A DNA stretch of 64,000 nt from Photobacterium halotolerans DSM 18316 (GTDB lineage Bacteria; Pseudomonadota; Gammaproteobacteria; Enterobacterales; Vibrionaceae): positions 62,001-126,000 of the forward strand of contig NZ_AULG01000013.1 of NCBI RefSeq assembly GCF_000425165.1, given 5' to 3'. The number at the start of each line of letters is the position of its first letter. The stretch's first letter is position 1. Both the position numbers and the translations under genes were made by a program. The notes under the pieces were generated by a model, which did not search any database, was not told the DNA's origin, and saw only the letters and a program-made list of their open reading frames with translations. Positions 1 through 9,436 of this stretch are shown one piece after another.

Positions 1-2
1 CT

Positions 3-1361
3 TATTACGGCATCCATTCTCTTCGCGCTTACGAGAACTTCAATATTTCTTCAATGCGTATTTCCGACGTGCCAGAGTTTGTTCGCGGCATGGTCTTTAC
101 CAAGAAAGCGGCAGCACGTGCCAATATGGAATTGGGCAGCATTCCGTCGGAAGTGGGCAAGTACATCATTCAAGCCTGCGATCTGATTCTGGAAACAGGT
201 AAATGCATGGATCAGTTCATTTCAGACGTGTATCAGGGCGGTGCCGGCACTTCAGTGAACATGAACACCAATGAAGTGATCGCCAATATTGCGCTGGAGC
301 TGAAAGGCCATGAAAAAGGCGAATATCACATCATTAACCCGAACGATCATGTCAACAAGAGCCAGTCGACCAACTGTGCTTACCCGACCGGCTTCCGTGT
401 CGCTGTCTACAACAGCATTATCAAGCTGGTGGGTTCGATTGAGCATCTGCAGGCGGCGTTTGATGCCAAAAGCGCAGAATTCAGTGATGTGCTGAAAATG
501 GGCCGTACTCAGCTGCAGGACGCTGTGCCTATGACGGTCGGACAAGAATTCCACGCTTTCAGTATCCTGCTGAAAGAAGAAATCAAAAACCTGAAGTATT
601 CCGCAGCCTTGCTGCTGGAAGTGAACCTGGGCGCCACCGCGATTGGTACCGGCTTGAACGCCCCGGCTGGCTATCAGGAACTGGCGGTGAAATATCTGGC
701 AGAAGCGACTGGCCTGGACTGTGTACCGGCAGAAGACCTGATTGAAGCAACCTCTGACTGTGGCGCTTACGTGACTGTGCACGGCGCGCTGAAGCGTCTG
801 GCGGTTAAGATGTCGAAAGTCTGTAACGATTTGCGTCTGCTGTCATCGGGTCCGCGTGCCGGTCTCAATGAAATTAACCTGCCGGAAATGCAGGCGGGTT
901 CGTCCATCATGCCAGCTAAAGTAAACCCTGTGATTCCGGAAGTGGTAAATCAGGTGTGCTTTAAAGTGATCGGCAACGACACCACAGTGACCTTTGCGGC
1001 AGAAGCCGGACAGCTGCAGCTGAACGTGATGGAGCCGGTGATCGGTCAGGCCATTTTCGAATCGATTGAACTGCTGAGCAATGCCTGTATCAATCTGGCA
1101 GACAAATGTATCTCGGGTATCAAAGTGAACCGCCAGATCTGTGAAGATTACGTCTTCAACTCTATCGGTATCGTGACTTACCTGAATCCGTATATCGGCC
1201 ATCACGAAGGCGATATCGTCGGTAAGATTTGTGCTGAAACCGGTCGCAGCGTGAAAGAAGTTGCGATGGAGCGTGGCCTGCTGAGCGAAGAGGAGCTGAA
1301 CGATATTTTCTCTGCTCAGAACCTGATGCGCCCGACCTACAAAGCCAAACTGTACAGCTAA
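3..1361 (+). CDS. aspA: Aspartate ammonia-lyase, 5' end cut off by the window
   Basis: Aspartase, which reversibly converts L-aspartate to fumarate and ammonia in the cytoplasm. The frame is open from base 3 and reads [17 protein letters not shown] before the first in-window ATG at 54, so the true start lies just outside. By comparison with the roughly 480-residue family, about 20-30 residues are missing. The fumarase/aspartase signature [11 protein letters not shown] is visible around 897-930. The C-terminus is complete and is followed by a strong rho-independent hairpin. The family is recognised with high confidence. Confidence 0.95.
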   Translation, partial: YYGIHSLRAYENFNISSMRISDVPEFVRGMVFTKKAAARANMELGSIPSEVGKYIIQACDLILETGKCMDQFISDVYQGGAGTSVNMNTNEVIANIALELKGHEKGEYHIINPNDHVNKSQSTNCAYPTGFRVAVYNSIIKLVGSIEHLQAAFDAKSAEFSDVLKMGRTQLQDAVPMTVGQEFHAFSILLKEEIKNLKYSAALLLEVNLGATAIGTGLNAPAGYQELAVKYLAEATGLDCVPAEDLIEATSDCGAYVTVHGALKRLAVKMSKVCNDLRLLSSGPRAGLNEINLPEMQAGSSIMPAKVNPVIPEVVNQVCFKVIGNDTTVTFAAEAGQLQLNVMEPVIGQAIFESIELLSNACINLADKCISGIKVNRQICEDYVFNSIGIVTYLNPYIGHHEGDIVGKICAETGRSVKEVAMERGLLSEEELNDIFSAQNLMRPTYKAKLYS

Positions 1362-1428
1362 AAGAATGTAATAACTGAAAGAATATAAAGAACAAAAAAT
1401 AAAAGGTCTTGAAACCCTACATCCTTTA

Positions 1429-1458
1429 CCTCCCTTGTTTGCAAGGGAGGTTTTTTTT
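1429..1458 (+). terminator. Rho-independent terminator of aspA
   Basis: The inverted repeat CCTCCCTTG/CAAGGGAGG has a short loop and is followed directly by eight T residues. It lies about 70 bases after the aspA stop. Confidence 0.9.
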
Positions 1459-1479
1459 ATTTCTGGGGGACAGTGATTG

Positions 1480-2385
1480 TCAGTCCCTGCTCATCAGGCC
1501 ATCAATCGGGCTGATCTTACTCAGTGCACTCCAGATGGCTTCGCAGGTCGGGTGTAATCTGGAGTGATAACGGTAAATGTACAGATCCAGCGGCACAGGT
1601 TCTCGTGCGGTAAGTATCTGCAAACGTCCGGCGGCCAGCTCATCTTTGATGGCGTAATCCGGTAACCAGCTGATGCCTTTCCCTTGCATCACCAGGGCTT
1701 TGATAAAATCTGTCATTGATGAGGTACAGACAGTATTCTGCGTTAATGTCCGGTTGGCGCGTTGCAGCGCCCGGCCCATATAACTTTCCGGGGTATAGTC
1801 CAGCGACGGCACGGCGGCATTGTCTGCGGGATCAAATAAGGGTTTACCGTGCTCATCGACCGCCGACACGCAATACAGGTAAGAGCGCCCCAGATAGACA
1901 GAACGGTAAGGCGCCATCTGCAAACTGTCCTCATAAAATGAAAACAGAAAATCACATTTACCGTCGATCAGCTGTTTCACCGCGTCATCCACTTCATTGG
2001 CTACCACTGAAAGCTGAGTGTTTAAGGTCGGGTTAAACAAACAGGCATGCAGCTTAGGCAATACGCTTATCGCCATTGAGTGTGAGGAGCTGATCCGCAC
2101 GGTATGACGCCCCAGAAATGAGCTGCCAGCCAGACGGTTCACCTCGTCATCCAGCTGCTGAAGAATCGACAGCGCAGTCGTTTTAAACTGCTTGCCTTTC
2201 AGTGTCAGCTCGATGGGGGTTTTACTGCGATCGATTAAATTCAGCCCAAGTTCGGCCTCAAGGGATTTTATCCGGCGACTGAAAGCCGGCTGCGTCACAT
2301 TGCGGACAGCGGCAGCATGGGAAAAGTTACGCAGTTCGGCCAGTGTCAGAAAATCCTGTAGCCATTTCGTTTCGATATTTTTCAT
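1480..2385 (-). CDS. LysR-family regulator, HypT (YjiE)-like
   Basis: A 301-residue LysR-type transcription factor. It has an N-terminal winged helix-turn-helix (residues about 8-65, with LAELRNFSHAAAVRNVTQPA and FSRRIKSLE) and a substrate-binding effector domain. The N-terminal NIETKWLQDFLTL and central YMGRALQRAN match E. coli HypT/YjiE, a hypochlorite-responsive regulator, more closely than most LysR proteins. The effector here is not known. It is convergent with aspA across the aspA terminator, and its upstream side faces the hydrolase gene at 2695. Confidence 0.85.
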   Translation of the reverse strand: MKNIETKWLQDFLTLAELRNFSHAAAVRNVTQPAFSRRIKSLEAELGLNLIDRSKTPIELTLKGKQFKTTALSILQQLDDEVNRLAGSSFLGRHTVRISSSHSMAISVLPKLHACLFNPTLNTQLSVVANEVDDAVKQLIDGKCDFLFSFYEDSLQMAPYRSVYLGRSYLYCVSAVDEHGKPLFDPADNAAVPSLDYTPESYMGRALQRANRTLTQNTVCTSSMTDFIKALVMQGKGISWLPDYAIKDELAAGRLQILTAREPVPLDLYIYRYHSRLHPTCEAIWSALSKISPIDGLMSRD

Positions 2386-2395
2386 TATTTAAGTG

Positions 2396-2694
2396 GCTGT
2401 TTTATCGAATAATAATTTGTATTTACGGTTCAACAGGAGCCGTTGCCGGATAAGATTACCAAATCCATGATAATGCCTGCCATCTTTATCTGAAATCATT
2501 TTGGTTACGGCATTGGCTAAGAGGTCGTCATGATTAAAACGGCAGTCATGTTTCTCAATTGTCCTTCGTCAGGATCATGGTACGACCGGCCTGGATAGAA
2601 TAGTGTAGATTATGTGTGGTGTTGCATTTTATGCTGGGAACCAGATGCCAAAAGCGCTATCCAAGAAGATGATTGAATAGAAGGAGATAAACGG
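2396..2694. other. Divergent intergenic region without a recognisable gene
   Basis: About 300 bases between the divergent LysR and hydrolase genes. It holds the AAGGAGATAAACGG ribosome-binding site of the hydrolase and presumably the promoters of both genes. I see no convincing operator or RNA. Confidence 0.5.
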
Positions 2695-3636
2695 ATGTTA
2701 AAGCCTTTATTGTTAAAGCCCTTAATGTTAACAGTGGCTGCGGTCTTTTCAGTGGCGTCCTTGCCGGTTTTTTCAATGGTAACGGAAGAGGCCAAACGGA
2801 GCGATGGTTCGGAGATTACCTATTACCTGACCGGGCGTGACAGCGACCATTTGTTGGTGCTGATTCAGGGTTCAGACTGCAACAGTGTTTTTCATAACAA
2901 CAATATCAATGACTATTTTAGCCAGGTGATGGCAGGTGCCGACATCCTGACGGTAGAAAAATACGGGATTGATAACGGGCTGAGCTGGAATACCGATCCG
3001 CAGCGGACGGACTGTCCTGACACCTATCTGAAACAGGATTCTCCGCTGCAACGGGTGGATGATTACCTGACGGTGCTGGATAAACTGGATCAGGACAATC
3101 GTTATAGCCAGATTATCCTGCTGGGGGGCAGTGAAGGGGCGTTGGTGGCGAATCTGCTGGCCGCAAAGAGTGACAAAGTGACCGCTGTGGTGGCGCTTAA
3201 CGGCGGTGGGCGTTTTTTCATTGATGACGTGCTCTACAACATGCAATCTCAGATGCCAGCGCAGGCATTCAGTGAAGCAGAACAAGGGTTCAGGCAGTTT
3301 GCTGAAGCTGTGCTGCAAAGTAACGAGATGGACACGGCTGTCAGTGGGCACGGTTTCAAATGGTGGAAAGCCATGCTGACGGCAGATCAGCAGCAGATAC
3401 TGCAAACGATTGATGTTCCTGTTCTTTTGATTCAGTCGGAAGAGGATACCAATGTGGATCCGCACGCTTTCGAATCTATGGTCAGGGCATTAAAGAAAAC
3501 CGCCCCCCACATCCAGCCACATACCTATGCTGGCCTTGATCATGCTTTCAATGATGCACAGGGCCAGAGCCAGGTTGAACGCGTGCTGGCAGATATCAAA
3601 GCCTGGATTGGTGGCAGGGTGCAGGCAAAGAATTAA
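2695..3636 (+). CDS. Exported alpha/beta hydrolase
   Basis: A 313-residue protein with a hydrophobic, signal-peptide-like N-terminus (residues about 1-28) followed by an alpha/beta hydrolase fold. The nucleophile elbow is GGSEG in LLGGSEGALVANLL. A C-terminal GLDHAFND supplies the likely catalytic histidine, and an acid lies in the EEDTNVDP stretch. It is probably periplasmic; the substrate is unknown. The start is fixed by the strong AAGGAGATAA site just upstream. It appears monocistronic. Confidence 0.75.
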   Translation: MLKPLLLKPLMLTVAAVFSVASLPVFSMVTEEAKRSDGSEITYYLTGRDSDHLLVLIQGSDCNSVFHNNNINDYFSQVMAGADILTVEKYGIDNGLSWNTDPQRTDCPDTYLKQDSPLQRVDDYLTVLDKLDQDNRYSQIILLGGSEGALVANLLAAKSDKVTAVVALNGGGRFFIDDVLYNMQSQMPAQAFSEAEQGFRQFAEAVLQSNEMDTAVSGHGFKWWKAMLTADQQQILQTIDVPVLLIQSEEDTNVDPHAFESMVRALKKTAPHIQPHTYAGLDHAFNDAQGQSQVERVLADIKAWIGGRVQAKN

Positions 3637-3777
3637 AGTGAACCGCTTCTGAATTGTTGTTCGCAAAACAAACTGGATGGTTGCATTTCTATCCATAAAA
3701 CCATTGTGCCGCTGTGGCTGAAAACGTTATAAACAGACAACGACATTAAGGTCTGAACAGCAAGTCATAGGAACCCG

Positions 3778-4203
3778 ATGAAAGTACATTTTTTTGAAGA
3801 TAATCAGGATGTCCCTTTGGTGCTGGATGTGTTGCGCGAGTTGCGGCCGCAGTACGACAGAGCCGCTTTACAGGCGCAGATCACCAAGCAGATGGCGCAG
3901 GGCTATCAGGTGGTTTACGTCAAGTCGGGCGATCAGGTGATGGGTGTGGCCGGGTTTGTGGTGTCAGAAAAGCTGGCCTGGGGCAAAGCCATTTATATTG
4001 ATGATCTGGTGACGGCTGAGCAACACCGCAGCAAGGGGGTCGGAGAATGTTTGATTGACTGGTTTAAAGTGTACGCAAAGGCGCAGGGGTGCCAGCAATT
4101 GCATCTGGATTCAGGCGTGCAGCGCTTTGCAGCGCATAAGTTCTATTTACGGGAAGGGTTTCACATTGCCAGCCACCACTTTTCGATGACAGAGATAAAG
4201 TAA
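3778..4203 (+). CDS. GNAT-family N-acetyltransferase
   Basis: A 141-residue single-domain acetyltransferase. The acetyl-CoA loop lies in the middle (VTAEQHRSKGVGECLIDWF), followed by FYLREGFH, typical of the C-terminal GNAT strand. The GGAACCC upstream is a modest ribosome-binding site. The acceptor cannot be deduced. It ends at a strong hairpin terminator shared with the convergent peroxiredoxin gene. Confidence 0.85.
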   Translation: MKVHFFEDNQDVPLVLDVLRELRPQYDRAALQAQITKQMAQGYQVVYVKSGDQVMGVAGFVVSEKLAWGKAIYIDDLVTAEQHRSKGVGECLIDWFKVYAKAQGCQQLHLDSGVQRFAAHKFYLREGFHIASHHFSMTEIK

Positions 4204-4211
4204 ATCCGAGA

Positions 4212-4243
4212 ACAACGGAAGCTTGCGCTTCCGTTGTGTTTTT
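4212..4243 (+). terminator. Rho-independent terminator after the GNAT gene
   Basis: The 10-bp arms ACAACGGAAG/CTTCCGTTGT have a six-base loop, followed by GTTTTTC on the plus strand. The minus-strand side lacks a clear T-run. Confidence 0.85.
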
Positions 4244-4249
4244 CTGAAA

Positions 4250-4723
4250 TTACAGGCTTGCCAGAATGGTTTCTGCCTTGCTGACTTCAAATTCTTTCGG
4301 TGCTTCTACGTTCAGCTGTGTGACCACACCGTTGTCGATGATCATCGCATAGCGTTGCGAGCGCAGGCCGCCGAACTTCGCGGTGTCCATCTCCAGACCC
4401 AGCGCTTTGGTGAAGCTGCCGTCACCGTCTGCCAGCATCATAATTTCTGAAGCATTTTGTGCTTCGCCCCAGGCTTGCATCACAAAGGCATCGTTGACTG
4501 ACACGCAGGCAATGATATCCACGCCTTTGGCTTTCAGTTGATCTGCCAGCACCACATAACCTGGCAGGTGAGATTCCGAGCAAGTCGGCGTGAAGGCGCC
4601 GGGAACTGCAAACAACACCACTTTCTTGCCTGCAAACAGTTCTGTAACGTCATGGTTGACCATGCCGTCTTTGGTCAGTTCACCCAGGGTTGCGGCTGGC
4701 AGAGTCTGGCCTTGTTGAATCAT
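4250..4723 (-). CDS. Peroxiredoxin, Prx5/redoxin type
   Basis: A 157-residue thiol peroxidase that reduces peroxides in the cytoplasm. The peroxidatic cysteine is in VPGAFTPTCSESHLPGY, the hallmark of the AhpE/Prx5 group. No glutaredoxin domain is fused, so it probably depends on an external thiol donor. The start at 4723 (MIQQGQ) is preferred over the upstream ATG because AAAGGAAAATACC precedes it. The gene stands alone. Confidence 0.92.
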   Translation of the reverse strand: MIQQGQTLPAATLGELTKDGMVNHDVTELFAGKKVVLFAVPGAFTPTCSESHLPGYVVLADQLKAKGVDIIACVSVNDAFVMQAWGEAQNASEIMMLADGDGSFTKALGLEMDTAKFGGLRSQRYAMIIDNGVVTQLNVEAPKEFEVSKAETILASL

Positions 4724-4999
4724 GGTATTTTCCTTTAGCAATGAGAGTTCAACTCAGTCTAGTCTGATTTGATATGAATAAACACAGATAAATCCTATGG
4801 GATTCAAGCTACTATTTTCAGCCTGATCAAAAATACAGGCAAAGATGACAGACCAAAGATGATAGACAGAGAAGCCTTATCGACAGAGCAGTTACATGGC
4901 ATTGCTTTGGAGGTTCAAGCAAATTACTTTCTTCGCGGGTGGCTAAGGAGATGAATATCGGTATGCGATGCTTAGTTATGAATTTGATTACAGATAGGC

Positions 5000-5040
5000 A
5001 AAGATGAAACAGCCAGAAAAGGGGCTTCTTTTCTGGCTGT
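5000..5040 (-). terminator. Terminator of the RRM protein gene
   Basis: On the minus strand, ACAGCCAGAAAAG pairs perfectly with CTTTTCTGGCTGT across a short loop, followed by the T-rich TTCATCTTT. Confidence 0.8.
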
Positions 5041-5052
5041 CGGAGAACTGAT

Positions 5053-5289
5053 TTAGTGAGCTTTTTTCACCCGGATTTTGCTTTTGGCAAGCGATGTCAT
5101 GTTCAGGCTGGCTATGGCCGCTTTGGCTTGATCCTGATCCGGCATTTCGACGAAAGCGAAGCCTTTGGAATGGCCGGTTTCCTGATCTAACACCAAAGTG
5201 CACTCTGTGACTTTGCCGTGTTCAGAAAACACTTTACGGATGTCTTGCTCAGTGGTTGAACGAGAAAGGTTACGAACTAAAAGTTTCAT
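5053..5289 (-). CDS. Small RRM RNA-binding protein
   Basis: A 78-residue protein made of one RNA recognition motif, like the cyanobacterial Rbp and marine gammaproteobacterial single-RRM proteins. RNP2 is LLVRNL near the N-terminus; RNP1 is KGFAFVEM at about residues 40-47. A short basic tail follows (KSKIRVKKAH). The start is set at MKLLVRNL because the RRM begins there; the Shine-Dalgarno sequence is weak. Such proteins are often cold-induced, but nothing here shows that. Confidence 0.9.
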   Translation of the reverse strand: MKLLVRNLSRSTTEQDIRKVFSEHGKVTECTLVLDQETGHSKGFAFVEMPDQDQAKAAIASLNMTSLAKSKIRVKKAH

Positions 5290-5445
5290 GATGGGTCGTT
5301 TTATTTGAAATGACAGCGGCATTCTCTCAGCTTACCGACCAGAGTGAAAGTAATACTTTGGCGCTGAGGCATTGTCTCCATGCCGGATGGCGAAATATTC
5401 TGTATACTCTTCCCCGTTACCAACACTGCTACCGAAGAAAAGCTT

Positions 5446-5664
5446 ATGACCCGCGAACAACCGAATAACCCCCTGCACGGTCTTACCCTGGAAAAAATCT
5501 TAACCCAATTGGTTGATCATTATGGGTGGACGATTCTGGCGTGCGAAATCGATATTAACTGTTTTAAAAATGACCCTTCCATTAAATCGTCACTGAAGTT
5601 TTTACGCAAAACGGACTGGGCACGAGCAAAAGTGGAAAAGTTATATATTTCAACGTTCAGCTGA
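5446..5664 (+). CDS. VF530-family DNA-binding protein (DUF2132)
   Basis: A 72-residue small basic protein of the family named after Aliivibrio fischeri VF530, whose structure suggested DNA binding. Typical blocks are [25 protein letters not shown] and the C-terminal [17 protein letters not shown]. The start is placed at MTREQPNNP, with GAAGAAAAGC upstream; the frame is open further 5' but that part is not family-like. It ends at a hairpin terminator. Confidence 0.9.
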   Translation: MTREQPNNPLHGLTLEKILTQLVDHYGWTILACEIDINCFKNDPSIKSSLKFLRKTDWARAKVEKLYISTFS

Positions 5665-5672
5665 TTGTAATG

Positions 5673-5707
5673 TCAGGGAGGCATTATGCCTCCCTGATGG
5701 TTTTGTT
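5673..5707 (+). terminator. Terminator of the VF530-family gene
   Basis: The 10-bp inverted repeat TCAGGGAGGC/GCCTCCCTGA has the loop ATTAT and is followed by TGGTTTTGTT. It sits between convergent genes. Confidence 0.75.
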
Positions 5708-5716
5708 ACCGGCTCA

Positions 5717-7444
5717 TCACTGCTGCCAGGATTTCAGCAGCTCATCGTATTTGATGGTCACGCCTTTGGGCTTTTCGTCAGCCAGCTTGGCTTTCGGTGC
5801 GCCGGGTTGGGCCAGCCAGTAGGCGGCATCTCTTGGCTTATTGAGTTTAGGGCCACATTCCCCCTGCACATTGGCACGTTCCAAACGTTCCAGCACCCGA
5901 TCCTGTGCGGTTGCCAGCCCGTCCAGTGCCTGCTGCGGGGTTTTCTCACCATTCGCGGCTTCGGCTATGTACTGCCACCAGAGCTGAGCCAGCTTCGGAT
6001 AGTCAGGCACATTGGTGCCGGTTGGCGTCCACTGAACCCGTGCCGGGCTGCGGTAGAATTCAACCAAACCGCCCAGCTTAGGCGCCGCTTCTGTCATGAT
6101 GTCAGTGTTGATGTCTGACTCACGAATCGGGGTCAGGCCGACCAGGGTTTTCTTCAGCGACACGGTTTTAGCCACCGTGAACTGGGCATATAACCAGGCG
6201 GCTTTGCGGCGCTCGGGATCGGTGGCTTTCATCAGTGTCCATGAACCGGCATCCTGGTAGCCCAGTTTCATCCCTTCTTCCCAGTAAGGGCCTTTGGGTG
6301 ACGGCGCCATACGCCATTTAGGCGTGCCGTCCGGATTCACCACTTCCAGCCCGGGTTTGGTCATATCGGCCGTGAAAGCGGTGTACCAGAAAATTTGCTG
6401 AGCGATATTGCCTTGTGCGGGAACGGGACCGGCTTCAGAGAATGTCATGCCCTGGGCTTCAGCGGGCGCGTACTTGTTCAGCCATTCGACATACTTGGTG
6501 GTGGCATAGACAGCCGCCGGGCCATTGGTTGCACCGCCCCGCTCGACGCTGGAGCCAACCGGACGACAGCCTTCCACCCGAATGCCCCATTCGTCGACGG
6601 GTTTACCGTTCGGCAACCCTTTATCCCCCGCGCCCGCCATGGAGAACCAGGCATCGGTAAAGCGCCAGCCAAGTGAGGGATCTTTTTTACCGTAATCCAT
6701 GTGGCCGTAAACGCGTTTGCCGTCGATTTCTTTCACATGCTCGGTAAAGAATTCAGCAATGTCTTCATAGGCAGACCAGTTGACCGGCACGCCTAAATCG
6801 TAACCGTAGATCTCTTTGAACTGTTTCTGCAGATCTTCGCGTTCAAACCAGTCAGCGCGGAACCAGTACAGGTTGGCAAATTGCTGATCGGGCAGTTGAT
6901 AGACCTTGCCGTCCGGCCCTGTGGTAAAGCTCAGGCCGATAAAATCGTCCAGATCCAGCGTGGGCAGGGTAACGTCTTTCCCTTCCCCTGTGATGTAATC
7001 GCTGATCGGAATGACCTTGCCGTAGCGAAAGTGGGTACCAATCAGATCGGAATCATTGATATAGGCGTCGTAGATACTGCGGTTCGACTGCATTTCGGTC
7101 TGCAGTTTTTCCACCACATCCCCTTCCTGAATCAAATCATGGGTCACCTTGATGCCGGTGATTTCCTCAAAGGCTTTTGCCAGCACTTTTGATTCATACT
7201 CGTGGGTGGTGATGGTTTCAGAAACCACCTTGATTTCCATGCCACGGAAGGGTTTGGCAGCTTCAGTAAACCAGGCCATTTCTTTCATCTGATCGTCTTT
7301 GCTGAGCGACGACTGCGCAAACTCATCGTCAATCCATTTCTTCGCCGCATCGCTGTATTGATCAGCCAGTGCAGCCGGCGAAAGCAATAAGCTGATGAGC
7401 AGCCCTAATGTAGTCGGTTTAGGTACAAAGCGTGTCCGGTTCAT
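5717..7444 (-). CDS. glpV: Glycerol ABC transporter substrate-binding protein
   Basis: A 575-residue periplasmic binding protein, the last gene of a six-gene importer operon. A signal peptide covers about residues 1-26 (hydrophobic LGLLISLLLSP, then AALADQ). The long extracytoplasmic solute-binding domain has DAYINDSDLIGTHFRYG and QDAGSWTLMKATDPERRKA. The order glpS-T-P-Q-U-V and the protein types match the glycerol importer described in Rhizobium leguminosarum. The start at 7444 is supported by AAGGAG. The frame is open about 65 codons further 5', but that part reads over glpU. Glycerol as substrate follows from homology. Confidence 0.9.
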   Translation of the reverse strand: MNRTRFVPKPTTLGLLISLLLSPAALADQYSDAAKKWIDDEFAQSSLSKDDQMKEMAWFTEAAKPFRGMEIKVVSETITTHEYESKVLAKAFEEITGIKVTHDLIQEGDVVEKLQTEMQSNRSIYDAYINDSDLIGTHFRYGKVIPISDYITGEGKDVTLPTLDLDDFIGLSFTTGPDGKVYQLPDQQFANLYWFRADWFEREDLQKQFKEIYGYDLGVPVNWSAYEDIAEFFTEHVKEIDGKRVYGHMDYGKKDPSLGWRFTDAWFSMAGAGDKGLPNGKPVDEWGIRVEGCRPVGSSVERGGATNGPAAVYATTKYVEWLNKYAPAEAQGMTFSEAGPVPAQGNIAQQIFWYTAFTADMTKPGLEVVNPDGTPKWRMAPSPKGPYWEEGMKLGYQDAGSWTLMKATDPERRKAAWLYAQFTVAKTVSLKKTLVGLTPIRESDINTDIMTEAAPKLGGLVEFYRSPARVQWTPTGTNVPDYPKLAQLWWQYIAEAANGEKTPQQALDGLATAQDRVLERLERANVQGECGPKLNKPRDAAYWLAQPGAPKAKLADEKPKGVTIKYDELLKSWQQ

Positions 7445-7466
7445 GCGTGAACTCCTTAGTCTTGTA

Positions 7467-7739
7467 TTATCCCCAACGCAGCAAAATGGCCAGCCATAAC
7501 ACAGATAACGTAAACGGTATCCATATTGACAGGTCAGTGATGCCAAGGAAGAGCAGGTGTATATAGGCACTGCTGAGCAGGCCGATAAACAGTCGATCTC
7601 CCCGGGTTGTGCTGATCGGCAAAAAGCCTTTGCGTTCAACACAAGGTTTGAGGATCTCGAAGACGGTCATCGTCAGCAAGATGCCGGCGATAGCAATAAA
7701 GAACAGTGCGCTGGGCAGGGTCCAGGCCATCCAATTCAT
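7467..7739 (-). CDS. glpU: Small membrane protein of the glycerol importer (DUF2160)
   Basis: A 90-residue protein with about three hydrophobic segments (ALFFIAIAGILLTMTVFEI; GLLSSAYIHLLFLGI; PFTLSVLWLAILLRW). It is the DUF2160-type protein found between the permease and binding-protein genes of glpSTPQUV operons. Its exact role in transport is unknown. AGGAGA precedes the ATG. It sits 24 bases after glpQ and 22 before glpV, so it is part of the operon. Confidence 0.9.
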   Translation of the reverse strand: MNWMAWTLPSALFFIAIAGILLTMTVFEILKPCVERKGFLPISTTRGDRLFIGLLSSAYIHLLFLGITDLSIWIPFTLSVLWLAILLRWG

Positions 7740-7763
7740 GATGATCTCCTTTGCGGTATCATG

Positions 7764-8564
7764 CTAAACACGGCCAAGGGCAAACCCTTTGGCGACATGG
7801 TTGCGAACAAACCAAATCACCAGCAATCCGGGAATGATCGTGAGTACACCAGCTGCGGCAAGCACGCCCCAGTCAATGCCGGAGGCACTGACAGTCCGGG
7901 TCATGGTGGCGACAATCGGCTTGGCATTGACGGAGGTCAGGGTGCGGGCAAGCAGCAGTTCGACCCAGCTGAACATGAAACAGAAGAAGGCGGTGACCCC
8001 AATCCCCGAGCGGATCATCGGCAGAAATATGCGGACGAAAAAGCGCGGAAAGCTGTAGCCGTCAATATAAGCAGTTTCATCGATTTCTTTCGGCACGCCC
8101 GACATGAAGCCTTCGAGAATCCACACCGCCAGCGGTACGTTGAACAGGCAGTGCGCGAGTGCAACGGCAATGTGGGTGTCGAACAGTCCGACCGAAGAAT
8201 AAAGCTGGAAAAAGGGCAGCAGGAAGACCGCAGGCGGCGCCATGCGGTTGGTGAGAAGCCAGAAGAACATGTGCTTGTCGCCAATGAAGCGGTAGCGCGA
8301 AAAGGCATAGGCAGCCGGCAGGGCGACCAGCAGAGAAATCACGGTATTCATCGAGACATAAGTCAGCGAATTGATATAGCCGCTGTACCAGGAGGGATCG
8401 GTAAAGATCACTTTGTAATTGGCCAGGGTAAATTCAGTGGGCCAGAAGGTCAGTCCGCCAAGGATCTCTTCATTGGTTTTGAATGACATCATCAGCAGCC
8501 AGTAAATCGGCAGCAGCAAAAACAGGATGTACAGCAGCAAAATGAACGTTTTCCGCTTATGCAT
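7764..8564 (-). CDS. glpQ: Glycerol ABC transporter permease (MalG type)
   Basis: A 266-residue inner-membrane permease with about six transmembrane helices. The cytoplasmic EAA-like loop that contacts the ATPase is EIDETAYIDGYSFPRFFVRI (about residues 155-180). It would pair with GlpP to form the channel. It follows glpP directly and shares the operon. Confidence 0.92.
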   Translation of the reverse strand: MHKRKTFILLLYILFLLLPIYWLLMMSFKTNEEILGGLTFWPTEFTLANYKVIFTDPSWYSGYINSLTYVSMNTVISLLVALPAAYAFSRYRFIGDKHMFFWLLTNRMAPPAVFLLPFFQLYSSVGLFDTHIAVALAHCLFNVPLAVWILEGFMSGVPKEIDETAYIDGYSFPRFFVRIFLPMIRSGIGVTAFFCFMFSWVELLLARTLTSVNAKPIVATMTRTVSASGIDWGVLAAAGVLTIIPGLLVIWFVRNHVAKGFALGRV

Positions 8565-8566
8565 GA

Positions 8567-9436
8567 TTATTTCTCCTTATCCATCACTGTCATTGAGGTG
8601 TAGAACAGCCAGCACACCAGCAGGATGATCAGGAAATAGATGATGGAGAACGCTGCGGCAGGGCCGATATCAAACTGACCCACCGCCATTTTGGTTAGGG
8701 TCTGCGACAGGAAAGTGGTGGCGTTACCTGGGCCGCCGCCGGTCAGTACAAAAGGCTCGGTGTAAATCATGAAGCTGTCCATAAAGCGCAGCAGCACGCC
8801 GATCAGCAGCACATTTTTCAGCTTGGGCAATTGAATGTAGCGGAAAACCGCCCAGTTGGAGGCCCGGTCTATTTTGGCGGCCTGATAATAGACATCGGGA
8901 ATAGCGCGTAAACCGGAATAGCACAGCAGCGCGACCAGTGAGGTCCAGTGCCAGACGTCCATCACCAGCACTGTGACCCAGGCATCGACCGGGTTGGATG
9001 CATAGTTGTAGTCAACCCCGATACTGCTCAAAAACCAGCCGAGCAGGCCGATGTCAGCTCGGCCAAATATTTGCCAGATGGTGCCGACCACGTTCCAGGG
9101 GATCAGCAGCGGGATCGCGAGCACTATCAGTACCAGTGACGCTTTGATCCCTTTGCTCGGCATAGTGAGCGCGACAAGAATGCCGAGCGGAATTTCGATC
9201 AGCAGCACGCAGGCCGAATAGATAAACTGGCGCAGCAGCGAATCATGCAGACGCGAATCGTTGAGCGTTTCTTTATACCATTCACTGCCCACGAAATAGG
9301 CGGTGTTCTGATCGAAGATATCCTGGATCGAGTAATTCACCACTGTCATTAACGGAATGATGGCAGAAAAAGCGACCAGCAGAAAAACCGGTAATACCAG
9401 CCACCATGCTTTGTTATTCACGGTTTTATGCTGCAT
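8567..9436 (-). CDS. glpP: Glycerol ABC transporter permease (MalF type)
   Basis: A 289-residue inner-membrane permease with about six transmembrane helices, starting with a hydrophobic LVLPVFLLVAFSAIIPLM helix. The EAA loop lies around YYQAAKIDRASNWAVFRYIQLPKL. The start at 9436 (MQHKTVNN) is preferred because GGGAGGC lies upstream and the gene then overlaps the end of glpT by 11 bases, as expected for coupled genes. An in-frame start 21 codons upstream lies inside glpT. Confidence 0.92.
   Translation of the reverse strand: MQHKTVNNKAWWLVLPVFLLVAFSAIIPLMTVVNYSIQDIFDQNTAYFVGSEWYKETLNDSRLHDSLLRQFIYSACVLLIEIPLGILVALTMPSKGIKASLVLIVLAIPLLIPWNVVGTIWQIFGRADIGLLGWFLSSIGVDYNYASNPVDAWVTVLVMDVWHWTSLVALLCYSGLRAIPDVYYQAAKIDRASNWAVFRYIQLPKLKNVLLIGVLLRFMDSFMIYTEPFVLTGGGPGNATTFLSQTLTKMAVGQFDIGPAAAFSIIYFLIILLVCWLFYTSMTVMDKEK

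Noticed and set aside
4858-5004. Short open frames upstream of the peroxiredoxin gene (for example MIDREALSTEQLHGIALEVQ...)
   Set aside because: Only about 30 codons, with no strong start signal or convincing family match. It could be a regulator relic, but the evidence is too thin.
7557-8486. Long plus-strand ORF of 309 codons opposite glpU/glpQ
   Set aside because: It lies antisense to two well-supported membrane protein genes, and its composition (many Gly/Asp/Gln/His, no domain) is typical of a shadow frame.
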